From positions 1 to 64,000 of the forward strand of contig JAVBSL010000002.1 of assembly GCA_031556725.1 (NCBI GenBank): a DNA stretch of 64,000 nucleotides. Reading direction: 5' to 3'. Of the stretch, positions 52,801-62,823 are shown one piece after another. Origin of the DNA: UBA935 sp031556725. Its GTDB lineage: Bacteria > Bacillota > Clostridia > Lachnospirales > Lachnospiraceae. Positions within the stretch are counted from its first letter, which is position 1; every line of letters starts with the position of its first letter. The notes below the pieces were generated by a model that worked only from the letters and a program-made list of their open reading frames with translations, made no database searches and had not been told where the DNA came from. Both the position numbers and the translations under genes were made by a program.

Positions 52801-55338
52801 ATGAAAAAGAAACATAAAACTTTTCGCACCGGAACCAAGGTGTTTTTGCACATCTTACAGCAAGTAGCAATTGTCGCTGGAGCGGCATTGTTACTATATG
52901 TTGCATGGGGATCAGTTATGTGGGTAGATGCAGAAGACGGCAGCATCCGGAAGTATCAGCTTCATCAGGATAAACAGGTAACTGTTTATGAAGATTCCAG
53001 TTTATTTAACGAGATTCTGGGTGAAAACATTACTGATATTATCTGTTTTGGTGCGATTCGCGGGCAGATGGAAGCGGATGGACAGTTTTACGGGAAAAAG
53101 GAAATTGATGTTACAGCTTTTGTAAATCGTTATAACGGAATACCAAGGGAGTACATTACAGCTAAATACTATTTGGAAGATTTACTCAAATGGGCACAGC
53201 ATGGATTTGATTTTAAAGAAGTATATCTTACAGGAAAAGAAGCAGATGACTTTTTAAGCAGAATGCGCACTGTTACCAGTATTGACATTTCATCAGACCA
53301 ATATAACGGTGATGCGGCGACTTATTTAAATTCTGATTTTGAGAGTGTTACCAATGTACAAGATGTATCCGGAAATATTTTGCTCTCAGATGATGAGCCC
53401 ATAAGAGACGATGTGAACGCTACGCTGTTGACTAATCTTTATCAAACAATAGAACATAAAAATATTGAAAAATATGTTTCTTCATGGTCTGAATATTACG
53501 ACTTGTGTGAAAATATTCAATCCGCATCAAAGGATCTTTTAATTAATTACGATATTTATGAGAAATACGGAATCCGCTTCAATGCAGAGAATACCAACAT
53601 CCGCTACTGCATCAGGAAGACGGTGGGAGATAAGACGGAAGTATACAGCAATCTGCACCTGAAGGGGAAATCAATACAGGAAATTGAAGATGTTTTTTAT
53701 GAAAACTGCAGTAAATATATCTACTATAATCCTGCGGATATGGAATTTGTCACCAACACGCTGATTAAAGAAGATACAATCAGATATATTGTGAAAGGAT
53801 ATCAATATGCATATCCGGAAAACACGCAGATTTGGATTGGTGTAGATACCAAATATCCGGTAGCGGATATTTTCAATCAAGGAAGGAATGAATTTACCAA
53901 ATATGTTCCTTATTATGTTCAATTAGTGGGGGCGGCTATTGCCTGCATTTTATTGTACTTGTTACTTTTACTTGTACTTTCCTGGATGACCGGCAGAGCG
54001 GAAGATGAAGAAGGAAACAGATATATTCAATTACGTAGTGAAGATCATATACCAACAGAAATTATGCTGATAATGACAGCATTGGCAATTGGTTGTACAG
54101 TTTATTGCCTTGGTGTTTATGGAGGCAGTATATTTAGAAACATATACTATTCAACAGGGTTTATTGCGACAGGCAGTGCCGTGGTATTACTATGCAGTAT
54201 GATTTTTTCCTATTTTTATTATAGCTTTATCAGAAGAATAAAAGCCAGGCGGATATGGAAGGATAGTCTGATAAGAAAAGCCTGTTTTGCAGCCAGGTGT
54301 GTTGCTCTAGATGCCTATGATCATGGTGGAATAATAAAACGGGTTGGATTACCTGTTCTTGGAGTAATCCTGATACATTGCTTTTTGCTTTGTCTGGTGG
54401 CTTGGGCATGTAATCAAGCGTTGCCGATAATTATTGTTATCATTTTTATTGCCATCGATATTGTTCTTGGCCTTCTGCTTTACCGAACAGCGAAAGAACG
54501 GGAGGCTATTGTAGCGGGAATTAAAAGAATCAAAGAAGGTGATTTAAAACATAAAGTGGATGAAAGAAATCTGCATGGTGATACACTGGTATTGGCTCAG
54601 GCCGTAAACAGTATCGGCGATGGCATCCATGATGCAGTGGAAACCAGTATGAAAGATGAACGGATGAAAGCGGATTTGATTACGAACGTATCCCATGATA
54701 TCAAAACACCTTTGACTTCGATCATTAATTATATTGACCTGATTAAACGTGAGAATGTTACCAATGATAAGGTGAAGGAATATATTGAAGTTTTAGACAG
54801 TAAATCACAACGATTAAAACAGCTGACGGACGATCTGGTGGAAGCTTCCAAGATATCCTCCGGAAATGTTTCTCTTCAGTGGGAAAACATTAATCTGGTA
54901 GAGTTGGTAAATCAGACAATCGGTGAATTTTCCGAAAAATTTGAGCAGAAGCGTTTAGAAGTGAATGTGAAGACTTCACGGAACAATTTATTGATTAGAG
55001 CAGATTCCCGAAGAATATGGAGGGTAATCGAGAATCTGTTCAACAACATTTATAAATATGCGATGGAAGGTACCAGGGTATATATCGATATTCGGGAATT
55101 AAAAGGTGAGATTATGCAAGTGGCATTATCCATTAAAAATATCTCCGCTCAACCGTTAAATATCTCTTCCGATGAATTAACCGAACGGTTTATTCGCGGA
55201 GATGAGTCCAGAAGTACCGAAGGAAGCGGATTAGGGCTGTCTATTGCTAAGAGTCTTACCGAGGCTCAGAACGGACAGTTTGAAATTATGATGGATGGCG
55301 ATTTGTTCAAGGTGAGCCTGACTTTCCCGTTGTTATAG
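52801..55338 (+). CDS. Sensor histidine kinase with large extracellular domain
   Basis: An 845-residue membrane kinase. One helix (about 18-38) starts a long extracellular domain (about 40-370). Four or so helices follow between about 375 and 560. A HAMP-like segment (IKRIKEGDLKHKVDE) leads to the HisKA domain with the phospho-acceptor His632 in LITNVSHDIKTPLTSIINY. The ATPase domain has LFNNIYKYAMEGTRVY and EGSGLGLSIAKSLTEAQNG. It forms a two-component pair with the regulator at 52092. Ligand unknown. Confidence 0.93.
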   Translation: MKKKHKTFRTGTKVFLHILQQVAIVAGAALLLYVAWGSVMWVDAEDGSIRKYQLHQDKQVTVYEDSSLFNEILGENITDIICFGAIRGQMEADGQFYGKKEIDVTAFVNRYNGIPREYITAKYYLEDLLKWAQHGFDFKEVYLTGKEADDFLSRMRTVTSIDISSDQYNGDAATYLNSDFESVTNVQDVSGNILLSDDEPIRDDVNATLLTNLYQTIEHKNIEKYVSSWSEYYDLCENIQSASKDLLINYDIYEKYGIRFNAENTNIRYCIRKTVGDKTEVYSNLHLKGKSIQEIEDVFYENCSKYIYYNPADMEFVTNTLIKEDTIRYIVKGYQYAYPENTQIWIGVDTKYPVADIFNQGRNEFTKYVPYYVQLVGAAIACILLYLLLLLVLSWMTGRAEDEEGNRYIQLRSEDHIPTEIMLIMTALAIGCTVYCLGVYGGSIFRNIYYSTGFIATGSAVVLLCSMIFSYFYYSFIRRIKARRIWKDSLIRKACFAARCVALDAYDHGGIIKRVGLPVLGVILIHCFLLCLVAWACNQALPIIIVIIFIAIDIVLGLLLYRTAKEREAIVAGIKRIKEGDLKHKVDERNLHGDTLVLAQAVNSIGDGIHDAVETSMKDERMKADLITNVSHDIKTPLTSIINYIDLIKRENVTNDKVKEYIEVLDSKSQRLKQLTDDLVEASKISSGNVSLQWENINLVELVNQTIGEFSEKFEQKRLEVNVKTSRNNLLIRADSRRIWRVIENLFNNIYKYAMEGTRVYIDIRELKGEIMQVALSIKNISAQPLNISSDELTERFIRGDESRSTEGSGLGLSIAKSLTEAQNGQFEIMMDGDLFKVSLTFPLL

Positions 55339-55353
55339 AAATCAGGTCATAAT

Positions 55354-55400
55354 GGTCAGGAGCAGTGAGATATTTATCAACCGCTTCCTGGCCGTTTTCT
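55354..55400. terminator. Probable terminator of the two-component operon
   Basis: GGTCAGGAGC pairs with GCTTCCTGGCC (10 bp with one bulge, 19-nt loop), followed by GTTTTCTGTTT. It lies between the convergent kinase and prs genes. Confidence 0.5.
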
Positions 55401-55416
55401 GTTTCAGAAGATACTT

Positions 55417-56613
55417 TTAATCAACCTGAAGCTGAAATTCTTCACGATTATTATATTTTTCCAGAATCGCATGAATCTTATCGGTGGGTGTGTAGACATT
55501 ACCCATGGAAGAGTCATGGTTCATAAAATCAATAATGGAGGCCAAAAACTTACTCATATCGGCTTCCACATAATATGGCCGTTCTTTCAGGCCGGGCAGC
55601 TGATAGGTAAGGTTCGTGGTAACAATTTTTTCAAAGTAGCATTTTTCATAGGCTTCATCAAATTGAGCAAGTCCATCAGTAAAAAGACCGAAGGTACAGC
55701 AGATATAAACACGTTTGGCATTTTTAGACTTTAAGATTCTGGCGGTATCGATCATGCTGCCGCCGGAAGAAATCATATCATCAATAATGATAACATCCTT
55801 ACCGTCGATATTATCACCCAGAAACTCATGGGCGACAATGGGATTTTTTCCGTTTACAATCGTGGAGTAGTCCCGGCGTTTATAGAACATACCGGTATCC
55901 ACGCCAAGAACGTTGGCAAAATATACCGCCCGGTCCAGTGCACCCTCGTCGGGACTGATAACGATCAAATGCTCTTTATCCACCAAAAGGTCTTCCTCGG
56001 TACGCAGGAGCGAACTGATAAACTGATAAGGGGGTGTAAAATTATCAAATCCGCATAAGGGACTGGAATTTTGCACCCGGGGATCATGAGCATCAAAGGT
56101 TATGAAGTTGTTTACGCCCATTTTGGTTAATTCTTCGATGGCATAGGCACAGTCCAAAGATTCCCGGCCGGTCCGCTTGTGCTGACGGCCTTCATAAAGA
56201 AAAGGCATAATAACATTGACACGGTGGGCCTTGCCGGTAGCAGCAGCAATTACCCGTTTTAAGTCCTGATAATGATCATCAGGAGATTTGTGATTTGTGT
56301 AACCATTCATATTATATGTAATACTGTGATTGCAGACGTCTACCAGAATAAATAAGTCTTTTCCGCGAATGGAATCGTTAACCATAGCTTTCCCTTCACC
56401 GCTTCCGAAACGGAAACAATGAGATTCTAAAATAAAGGAATCTTCAGCATATCCGTGGAATGCCGGATCCCTTTTAGCGCGGTGGTCAATGTTTTTTCTG
56501 AAGTTTACTAAATAATTATTCACATTGTTCCCTAAGGTTTGGGCTGATTCCATGACAATCAGCTTCAAGGGGGCAACGGGAATAGAGTCTTCCAGTTCAT
56601 GTAAATTAGGCAT
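55417..56613 (-). CDS. prs: Ribose-phosphate pyrophosphokinase (long form)
   Basis: A 398-residue PRPP synthetase. The PRPP-binding loop VIIIDDMISSGGSMIDTARI is intact, and NVIMPFLYEGRQHKRTGRES plus FDAHDPRVQNSSP match the ribose/ATP loops. The family average is about 315 residues; the extra length lies in the N terminus (LILIVMESA-like region to about residue 120) and in a C-terminal extension. This long type occurs in Lachnospiraceae. It has its own promoter and is convergent with the kinase. Confidence 0.92.
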   Translation of the reverse strand: MPNLHELEDSIPVAPLKLIVMESAQTLGNNVNNYLVNFRKNIDHRAKRDPAFHGYAEDSFILESHCFRFGSGEGKAMVNDSIRGKDLFILVDVCNHSITYNMNGYTNHKSPDDHYQDLKRVIAAATGKAHRVNVIMPFLYEGRQHKRTGRESLDCAYAIEELTKMGVNNFITFDAHDPRVQNSSPLCGFDNFTPPYQFISSLLRTEEDLLVDKEHLIVISPDEGALDRAVYFANVLGVDTGMFYKRRDYSTIVNGKNPIVAHEFLGDNIDGKDVIIIDDMISSGGSMIDTARILKSKNAKRVYICCTFGLFTDGLAQFDEAYEKCYFEKIVTTNLTYQLPGLKERPYYVEADMSKFLASIIDFMNHDSSMGNVYTPTDKIHAILEKYNNREEFQLQVD

Positions 56614-56660
56614 AATACTCCAATCTATTTTTATGATGTATTTTTAGTAGTCATCTATAT

Positions 56661-56689
56661 TTTATATCATCATGGGGGTGACGCGTCAA
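56661..56689 (-). promoter_or_regulatory. Promoter for prs
   Basis: Minus-strand TTGACG (56689-56684) and TATAAA (56666-56661) with 17-bp spacing, about 50 bp upstream of the prs start. Confidence 0.65.
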
Positions 56690-56757
56690 GATTTTTCGTG
56701 TAGAATGAAAGATATAATAAATATAGAACAAAAACAGAATAATAAAGGCGGATAAAA

Positions 56758-58083
56758 ATGGAAACCGGACATATAATTAAAAAGATTGTTAAAGACAGTA
56801 TTGCGGAAGAACTGGAAATCCGAACAGGGGATAAGCTGCTGTCAATTGATGGCGAGGTTTTGGAGGACATTTTTGATTACCAATATATGATTATGAACGA
56901 GTATATCGAGCTGCTGATTGAAAAGCCCGATGGGGAACAGTGGCTTTTGGAGATTGACAAAGAAGAAAATGAAGATATCGGACTGGAATTTGAAAACGGA
57001 CTGATGGACGAGTACCGTTCCTGTCATAATAAATGTATTTTTTGTTTTATCGACCAGATGCCTAAGGGGATGCGTGAAACCTTATATTTTAAAGACGACG
57101 ATTCAAGGCTTTCTTTTTTACAGGGAAATTATGTGACCCTTACCAATATGTCGGACAAGGATGTGGAACGGATTATCAAATACCGGCTTTCACCCATCAA
57201 TATTTCCTTTCAGACCACCAATCCGGAACTTCGTTGTAAGATGTTAAATAACCGTTTTGCCGGAGAAGCCCTGCGAAAGGTGGATCGGCTTTATGAAGCA
57301 GGGATTACCATGAACGGCCAGATTGTACTTTGTAAGGGGATTAATGACGGTGCCGAACTGGAACGCAGTATTAAGGACTTAACAGCTTATCTGCCATATT
57401 TGGAAAGTGTCTCGGTGGTACCGGTGGGACTCTCCAAACACCGGGAAGGCTTATATACTCTGGAGGCTTTTAACAGCCAGGATGCCAAACGGGTACTGAC
57501 TTTGATCCATAAGTGGCAGAAGGAACTGTATGATAAATGGGACTTGCACTTTATCCATGCCAGTGATGAATGGTATATGCTGGCCGGACAGGAGTTACCG
57601 GGTGCCGCCTGTTATGACGGATATCTGCAATTGGAAAATGGGGTGGGAATGATGCGGCTTTTGCTGGATGAGTTTGCTGAGGCATTGCCGGATTTCCCGT
57701 TGATGGATATTCATGCGGAGCTTTCCATGGCTACCGGCAAACTGGCCTATCCTTTTATAAAACAGATGACCGAAGAGTTGATGGAGCGGTATGAAGGACT
57801 TAAGATATATGTATATCCCATAACCAATGAATTCTTTGGGGAACAGATTACGGTTTCAGGCTTGCTTACCGGACAGGATATCAGGGCACAGCTGGAGGGT
57901 CAGAAGTTAGGAAGCCGCCTGCTTTTACCGGTTAATGTGCTGCGGAGTGAAGAAGAGGTATTTCTGGATGATTTTACCGTATCGGAACTGGAAAGGGCTT
58001 TACAAGTTCCCATAGATATTGTAAAATCAAGCGGACGCAATTTTATAGAAGCAATACTGAAAGGCACGGTTTACTATGAGTAA
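56758..58083 (+). CDS. DUF512 radical-SAM family protein with PDZ-like N terminus
   Basis: A 441-residue protein. The N-terminal 75 residues resemble a PDZ-like peptide-binding domain. The radical-SAM cluster motif CxxxCxxC is seen at Cys89, Cys93 and Cys96 (CHNKCIFC). FIDQMPKGMRETLYFKDDDS and LQGNYVTLTN are family hallmarks, as is the DUF512 C-terminal half with EWYMLAGQELPG. Its reaction is unknown. It overlaps der by 8 nt. Confidence 0.88.
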   Translation: METGHIIKKIVKDSIAEELEIRTGDKLLSIDGEVLEDIFDYQYMIMNEYIELLIEKPDGEQWLLEIDKEENEDIGLEFENGLMDEYRSCHNKCIFCFIDQMPKGMRETLYFKDDDSRLSFLQGNYVTLTNMSDKDVERIIKYRLSPINISFQTTNPELRCKMLNNRFAGEALRKVDRLYEAGITMNGQIVLCKGINDGAELERSIKDLTAYLPYLESVSVVPVGLSKHREGLYTLEAFNSQDAKRVLTLIHKWQKELYDKWDLHFIHASDEWYMLAGQELPGAACYDGYLQLENGVGMMRLLLDEFAEALPDFPLMDIHAELSMATGKLAYPFIKQMTEELMERYEGLKIYVYPITNEFFGEQITVSGLLTGQDIRAQLEGQKLGSRLLLPVNVLRSEEEVFLDDFTVSELERALQVPIDIVKSSGRNFIEAILKGTVYYE

Positions 58084-59413
58084 AAAAACATCCAAGCCCA
58101 TCGTCGCAGTGGTAGGCAGACCCAATGTGGGAAAATCCACCCTCTTCAATGCGCTTGCAGGAGAAGATATCTCCATTGTAAAAGATACTCCGGGAATTAC
58201 CAGGGATCGGATTTATGCCGATGTGACCTGGCTGAATACAGCATTTACCTTAATCGATACAGGCGGGATTGAACCTGAAAGTAAAGATATTATTTTATCA
58301 CAGATGCGGGAACAGGCCCAAATCGCCATTGATACAGCCGACGTTATTATATTTATGACCGATGTGAAGCAAGGTCTGGTGGATGCCGATGCCAAGGTGG
58401 CTGATATGCTTCGCCGTTCCGCCAAACCGGTGGTACTGGTTGTGAATAAAGTAGACAGCTTCGAGAAATATCAGGCCGATGTTTATGAATTTTATAATCT
58501 GGGAATCGGCGAACCTCATGCTATTTCAGCAGCCAACCGGCTGAGCATCGGTGATATGCTGGATGAAGTCATTTCTCATTTTACGGTATCCGTAGAAGCC
58601 GATGAGGAAGACGAGCGGACCAGGGTAGCCATTGTAGGAAAACCCAATGTTGGTAAATCTTCCATCATAAACCGGCTGATTGGGGAAAACCGGCTGATTG
58701 TCTCGGATATTGCCGGAACCACCAGAGATGCCGTTGATACAGACATAAAATATAACGGCAAAGAATATGTGTTCATAGATACCGCCGGTTTACGCCGTAA
58801 GAACAAGATTAAGGAAGAACTGGAGCGGTATATGATCGTTCGGACAGTAAGTGCGGTAGAACGTGCTGATATCGTGATTCTGGTAGTAGATGCGGTGGAA
58901 GGGATTACCGAGCAGGATGCCAAGATTGCCGGGATCGCCCATGAACGCGGAAAAGCAGTTATCATTGCCGTAAACAAGTGGGATGCGGTAGAAAAGGATA
59001 ACAGCTCAGTAAAAGAATATACCAAAAAGATCAGAGACGTTCTTTCTTATATGCAATATGCGGAATTGATCTTTATTTCGGCAGTGACCGGCCAACGCTT
59101 ACCCAAGCTTTATGAGCTGATCGATATAGTCAGCGAAAACCATGCTATGAGGGTGTCCACCGGTGTACTGAACGAAATTATGAGTGAGGCCGTGGCTTTG
59201 CAGCAGCCTCCTTCCGATAAAGGAAAGCGCCTGCGCCTTTATTACATCACCCAAGTGGCCGTTAAACCGCCAACCTTTGTTATTTTTGTGAATGACAAAG
59301 AACTTATGCATTTTTCTTATACCAGATATATTGAAAATAAAATCAGGGAATCTTTTGGATTTGTGGGAACCCCGCTAAAATTTATTATCAGAGAAAGAAA
59401 GGAAAATCAGTAA
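58076..59413 (+). CDS. der: Ribosome biogenesis GTPase Der (EngA)
   Basis: A 445-residue protein with two tandem GTPase domains and a C-terminal KH-like domain. First domain: VGRPNVGKSTLFNAL, DTGGIEP, NKVDS. Second: VGKPNVGKSSIINRL, DTAGLRRKN, NKWDAV. It is required for 50S subunit assembly. It starts within the DUF512 gene and its stop overlaps plsY (TAATG), so it is part of an operon with lipid-synthesis genes. Confidence 0.98.
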   Translation: MSKKTSKPIVAVVGRPNVGKSTLFNALAGEDISIVKDTPGITRDRIYADVTWLNTAFTLIDTGGIEPESKDIILSQMREQAQIAIDTADVIIFMTDVKQGLVDADAKVADMLRRSAKPVVLVVNKVDSFEKYQADVYEFYNLGIGEPHAISAANRLSIGDMLDEVISHFTVSVEADEEDERTRVAIVGKPNVGKSSIINRLIGENRLIVSDIAGTTRDAVDTDIKYNGKEYVFIDTAGLRRKNKIKEELERYMIVRTVSAVERADIVILVVDAVEGITEQDAKIAGIAHERGKAVIIAVNKWDAVEKDNSSVKEYTKKIRDVLSYMQYAELIFISAVTGQRLPKLYELIDIVSENHAMRVSTGVLNEIMSEAVALQQPPSDKGKRLRLYYITQVAVKPPTFVIFVNDKELMHFSYTRYIENKIRESFGFVGTPLKFIIRERKENQ

Positions 59414-60090
59414 TGGAACGTTTGATTTGTTTAGTGATCGGATATGCCTTCGGCCTGTTTCAGACAGCATATATATACGGAAAGATGCATGGTCTTGATA
59501 TCAGACAACATGGCAGCGGTAACGCCGGAACCACCAATACGCTTAGAGTTCTGGGAACCAAAGCCGGTTTGATTGTCTTTGCGGGAGACGTGCTGAAGTG
59601 TATTTTGGCAATTGTTATCTGCAGCCTGGCTTTTGGTAAGAGCCATCCGGAAATGATCTATCTGTTGAAGATTTATACAGCAGCGGGAGCTATTTTAGGT
59701 CACAATTTCCCCTTTTATCTGGGATTTAAAGGAGGGAAAGGAATTGCGGCTACAGCTGGATTGATCCTGTCCTTTCATCCATTGTTTCTTCCGGTAGGTG
59801 TGATTTTGTTTTTTGGCACATTTTTCACAACCCACTATGTATCACTGGGTTCTTTGCTGGTATATGTGGGTTTTATGACAGAATTAATCATTTGCGGACA
59901 GAACGGGGTTTTTCCGGAGATGTCGCAGGCTCATCTGATAGAGATGTATATTGTGGCCGGCGCCCTTGCCGTAATGGCTTTTTATAAACATCGGGAAAAT
60001 ATTGACCGGTTGCTGAAAGGTGTGGAGCGCAAGACCTACTTAAGCAGTAAAAATAAAGCAAAGCAGGAAGGGGAAAAAGAAAATGCCTAA
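59413..60090 (+). CDS. plsY: Glycerol-3-phosphate acyltransferase PlsY
   Basis: A 225-residue membrane acyltransferase making lysophosphatidic acid from acyl-phosphate and glycerol-3-phosphate. IRQHGSGNAGTTNTLRVLG is the conserved catalytic loop, and LGHNFPFYLGFKGGKGIA the second. Five helices are predicted and a basic C-terminal tail follows. It lies upstream of gpsA, which makes its substrate. Confidence 0.96.
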   Translation: MERLICLVIGYAFGLFQTAYIYGKMHGLDIRQHGSGNAGTTNTLRVLGTKAGLIVFAGDVLKCILAIVICSLAFGKSHPEMIYLLKIYTAAGAILGHNFPFYLGFKGGKGIAATAGLILSFHPLFLPVGVILFFGTFFTTHYVSLGSLLVYVGFMTELIICGQNGVFPEMSQAHLIEMYIVAGALAVMAFYKHRENIDRLLKGVERKTYLSSKNKAKQEGEKENA

Positions 60091-61072
60091 TATCGGAATT
60101 ATCGGTGCAGGAAGTTGGGGAACAGCCCTTGCACTGTTGTTGTATAACAACGGCAATCGGATTACCGTCTGGTCAGCCCTGGAAAAAGAAATCGAAATGC
60201 TTAAAACCAATCGTGAACATAGCGTTTTGCCCGGGGTGAAATTACCGGAGGATATGACCTTTACGCTGGATTTGGAAGAGGCGATAAAAGGGAAAGAGCT
60301 GTTGGTTCTGGCAGTTGCTTCTCCTTATGTGAGAAGTACCGCAGAAAAGATGTCTTCCCTGGTAGAGGACGGACAGATTATTATCAATGTCTCCAAAGGT
60401 ATTGAAGAATCTACTCTGATGACCATGTCACGGATTATTGAAGAAGCAATACCACAGGCACGGGCGGCAGTATTATCCGGCCCTTCACATGCGGAAGAGG
60501 TTGGCCGGGGAATTCCCACAACCATTGTGGTGGGATCCAGAGATACGGAAACCGCTAAGTATCTGCAAAATATCTTTATGAATGAAGTGTTTCGCGTCTA
60601 TATCAGTACAGACGTGCAGGGAATAGAGCTGGGTGCCGCATTAAAAAATGTTGTGGCACTGGCGGCCGGCATTGCCGATGGGCTGGGCTATGGAGATAAT
60701 ACCAAAGCCGCGTTGATTACCAGAGGAATTGCCGAAATTGCCCGGCTGGGAGTGGCTATGGGGTGTAATGCGGAGACTTTTTACGGTCTTACCGGAATCG
60801 GTGATCTGATTGTAACCTGTGCTTCCATGCATTCCAGAAACCGTCGGGCAGGAATTCTGATCGGACAGGGGAAGTCCATGAAAGATGCAATGGAAGAAGT
60901 GCAAATGGTAGTTGAGGGGGTCTATTCTGCGAAAGCGGGAAAAATTCTGGCAGATAAGTATCAGGTTTCGATGCCGATTATCGAGCAGGTGAACGAGATC
61001 TTATTTGACGGGAAAGCGGCTGACGAGGCCGTTAGGGAACTGATGATGAGGGATAAGAAAGCAGAGGATTAA
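60083..61072 (+). CDS. gpsA: Glycerol-3-phosphate dehydrogenase [NAD(P)+]
   Basis: A 329-residue enzyme reducing dihydroxyacetone phosphate to glycerol-3-phosphate for phospholipid synthesis. The Rossmann motif IGIIGAGSWGTALALLLY starts it. VLSGPSHAEEVGRGIPTTIV, ALKNVVALAAGIADGLGYGD and YGLTGIGDLIVTCAS are diagnostic. It overlaps plsY by 8 nt and directly abuts a c-di-GMP synthase gene. Confidence 0.97.
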   Translation: MPNIGIIGAGSWGTALALLLYNNGNRITVWSALEKEIEMLKTNREHSVLPGVKLPEDMTFTLDLEEAIKGKELLVLAVASPYVRSTAEKMSSLVEDGQIIINVSKGIEESTLMTMSRIIEEAIPQARAAVLSGPSHAEEVGRGIPTTIVVGSRDTETAKYLQNIFMNEVFRVYISTDVQGIELGAALKNVVALAAGIADGLGYGDNTKAALITRGIAEIARLGVAMGCNAETFYGLTGIGDLIVTCASMHSRNRRAGILIGQGKSMKDAMEEVQMVVEGVYSAKAGKILADKYQVSMPIIEQVNEILFDGKAADEAVRELMMRDKKAED

Positions 61073-61981
61073 ATGATAAGGGACGAGGAATTTACGATTT
61101 TACTTGTAGATGATTCGCGTTTTAATCTGGAAATTTTAAATCATATCCTGAACAGTGAATACTCCATTATTATTGCCAAAACAGGCAGGGAGGCACTGGA
61201 AAAGGCTGCTGGGGAGAAGCCGGATTTGATTTTACTGGATATCGTTATGCCGGATATTAGCGGCTATGAGGTACTGGTTGCTTTAAAGGGAAATGATGAT
61301 ATGAGGGACATTCCCGTTATTTTTATAACTGGATTAAAAAGTGATGAAGATGAAGAAAAAGGATTTAGATTGGGAGCGGTAGACTATATTACCAGGCCTT
61401 TTAATCATGCCATTGTAAAAGCCAGAGTTGCCACCCATATTAAAATCGTGCAGCAGATGCGGGCTATTGAACAGATTGGTAAGCTGGATGGATTGACTCA
61501 GATATCCAATCGCAGAGGTTTTGATGAGCATCTGTTAATGGAATGGAGCCGGGCAATACGGGAACAGGAACCGCTTAGTGTTTTAATCCTTGATGTGGAC
61601 AAATTTAAAACTTATAATGATACATACGGCCATTTACAAGGGGACAAGATGTTGAAATCATTAGCTAAAGTTTTGAAAATCGCGTTGAAAAGAGCAACGG
61701 ATTTTGCGGCTCGCTACGGTGGCGAAGAATTTGTGGCGGTTTTATCGAACACTCCTTTGAAAGGCGCTTTATTAATTGCCGAAAGAATACGGAACGGCAT
61801 GGAAAAAATGATTGTGCCGGATATAGATGGAAATCCTACTTCGGCAACTGTTAGTATCGGAGTAGCCTGCAGTATTCCCACTAAAGACGATGACATGTCA
61901 GCTTTTCTGGAACGGGCAGACCGGGCATTGTATCGGGCAAAGGAAACAGGACGAAATAAAGTGGTTTTTAGTGAAGAATAA
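61073..61981 (+). CDS. Response regulator diguanylate cyclase
   Basis: A 302-residue REC-GGDEF protein. Phosphoacceptor Asp56 is in LILLDIVMPDISG and Lys/Arg TRPF follows. The GGDEF domain has GGEEF at 216-220, an active variant, and the product-inhibition site RxxD at 207-210 exactly five residues upstream. It should make c-di-GMP under a two-component or REC-dimerisation control. The start codon directly follows the gpsA stop, so it may be co-transcribed with lipid genes. Confidence 0.92.
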   Translation: MIRDEEFTILLVDDSRFNLEILNHILNSEYSIIIAKTGREALEKAAGEKPDLILLDIVMPDISGYEVLVALKGNDDMRDIPVIFITGLKSDEDEEKGFRLGAVDYITRPFNHAIVKARVATHIKIVQQMRAIEQIGKLDGLTQISNRRGFDEHLLMEWSRAIREQEPLSVLILDVDKFKTYNDTYGHLQGDKMLKSLAKVLKIALKRATDFAARYGGEEFVAVLSNTPLKGALLIAERIRNGMEKMIVPDIDGNPTSATVSIGVACSIPTKDDDMSAFLERADRALYRAKETGRNKVVFSEE

Positions 61982-62004
61982 AGTCCGAAAGGAAATCAGA
62001 GAAG

Positions 62005-62817
62005 ATGAATATGCAAAGCTTTGGCAGTACAAAGGAATATGTGGCATCTGAAGAACTGATGGCAAGCGTTAATGTTGCAATTGCACTTAGTAAGCCGCTT
62101 TTAATAAAGGGCGAACCAGGAACCGGCAAAACGATGTTGGCGGAAGCCGTAGCACAGTCCCTGGGGAAAAAACTGCTTATCTGGAATATTAAATCCACCA
62201 CCAAAGCCCAGGAAGGATTGTATGTTTATGATACCATCCAGCGTCTTTATGACGGACAGTTCGGTGAGGATGGGGTGGATGATATCGCCCGCTATATTAA
62301 GCTGGGAAAACTGGGTGAAGCTTTTGATTCCGAAGAACAGGTGGTACTTTTAATTGATGAAATTGATAAAGCGGATTTGGAATTTCCTAATGACCTTTTA
62401 TGGGAACTGGATCAAATGGAGTTTTATATTCACGAGACCAAGCGGACTGTGAAGGCGAAACAGCGTCCTATTGTGATTATTACCTCCAACGCTGAAAAGG
62501 AACTGCCGGATGCATTTCTGCGCCGTTGCATTTTCCATTATATTGATTTCCCTGATGCTGTTTTAATGGAGGAAATTGTCCGGACTCATTATCCGGAAGT
62601 GGAAGAGAATCTGTTAAAAAATGCCATGGCCAGATTTTATGAGATCAGAGGCCTTCGTGATATGCGGAAGAAGCCCAGCACTTCAGAACTGATTGATTGG
62701 ATCAATGCTTTGCAGATTGGCGGGATTTCAGCAGAAAGACTGCAAAAGGAACTGCCCTTTGTGGGAGTTATCGTCAAAAAAGATGAAGATCTGGATGCTA
62801 TAAAAAATGTGAGATAA
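62005..62817 (+). CDS. MoxR-like AAA ATPase
   Basis: A 270-residue AAA protein. Walker A is GEPGTGKTMLAEAVAQSLG and Walker B VVLLIDEIDKADLEFPND; ITSNAEKELPDAFLRRCIF is the sensor and arginine-finger region. MoxR proteins act as chaperones for metal insertion or complex assembly, usually with a VWA partner, which follows here after seven bases. Its specific client is unknown. Confidence 0.92.
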   Translation: MNMQSFGSTKEYVASEELMASVNVAIALSKPLLIKGEPGTGKTMLAEAVAQSLGKKLLIWNIKSTTKAQEGLYVYDTIQRLYDGQFGEDGVDDIARYIKLGKLGEAFDSEEQVVLLIDEIDKADLEFPNDLLWELDQMEFYIHETKRTVKAKQRPIVIITSNAEKELPDAFLRRCIFHYIDFPDAVLMEEIVRTHYPEVEENLLKNAMARFYEIRGLRDMRKKPSTSELIDWINALQIGGISAERLQKELPFVGVIVKKDEDLDAIKNVR

Positions 62818-62823
62818 TAGAAT

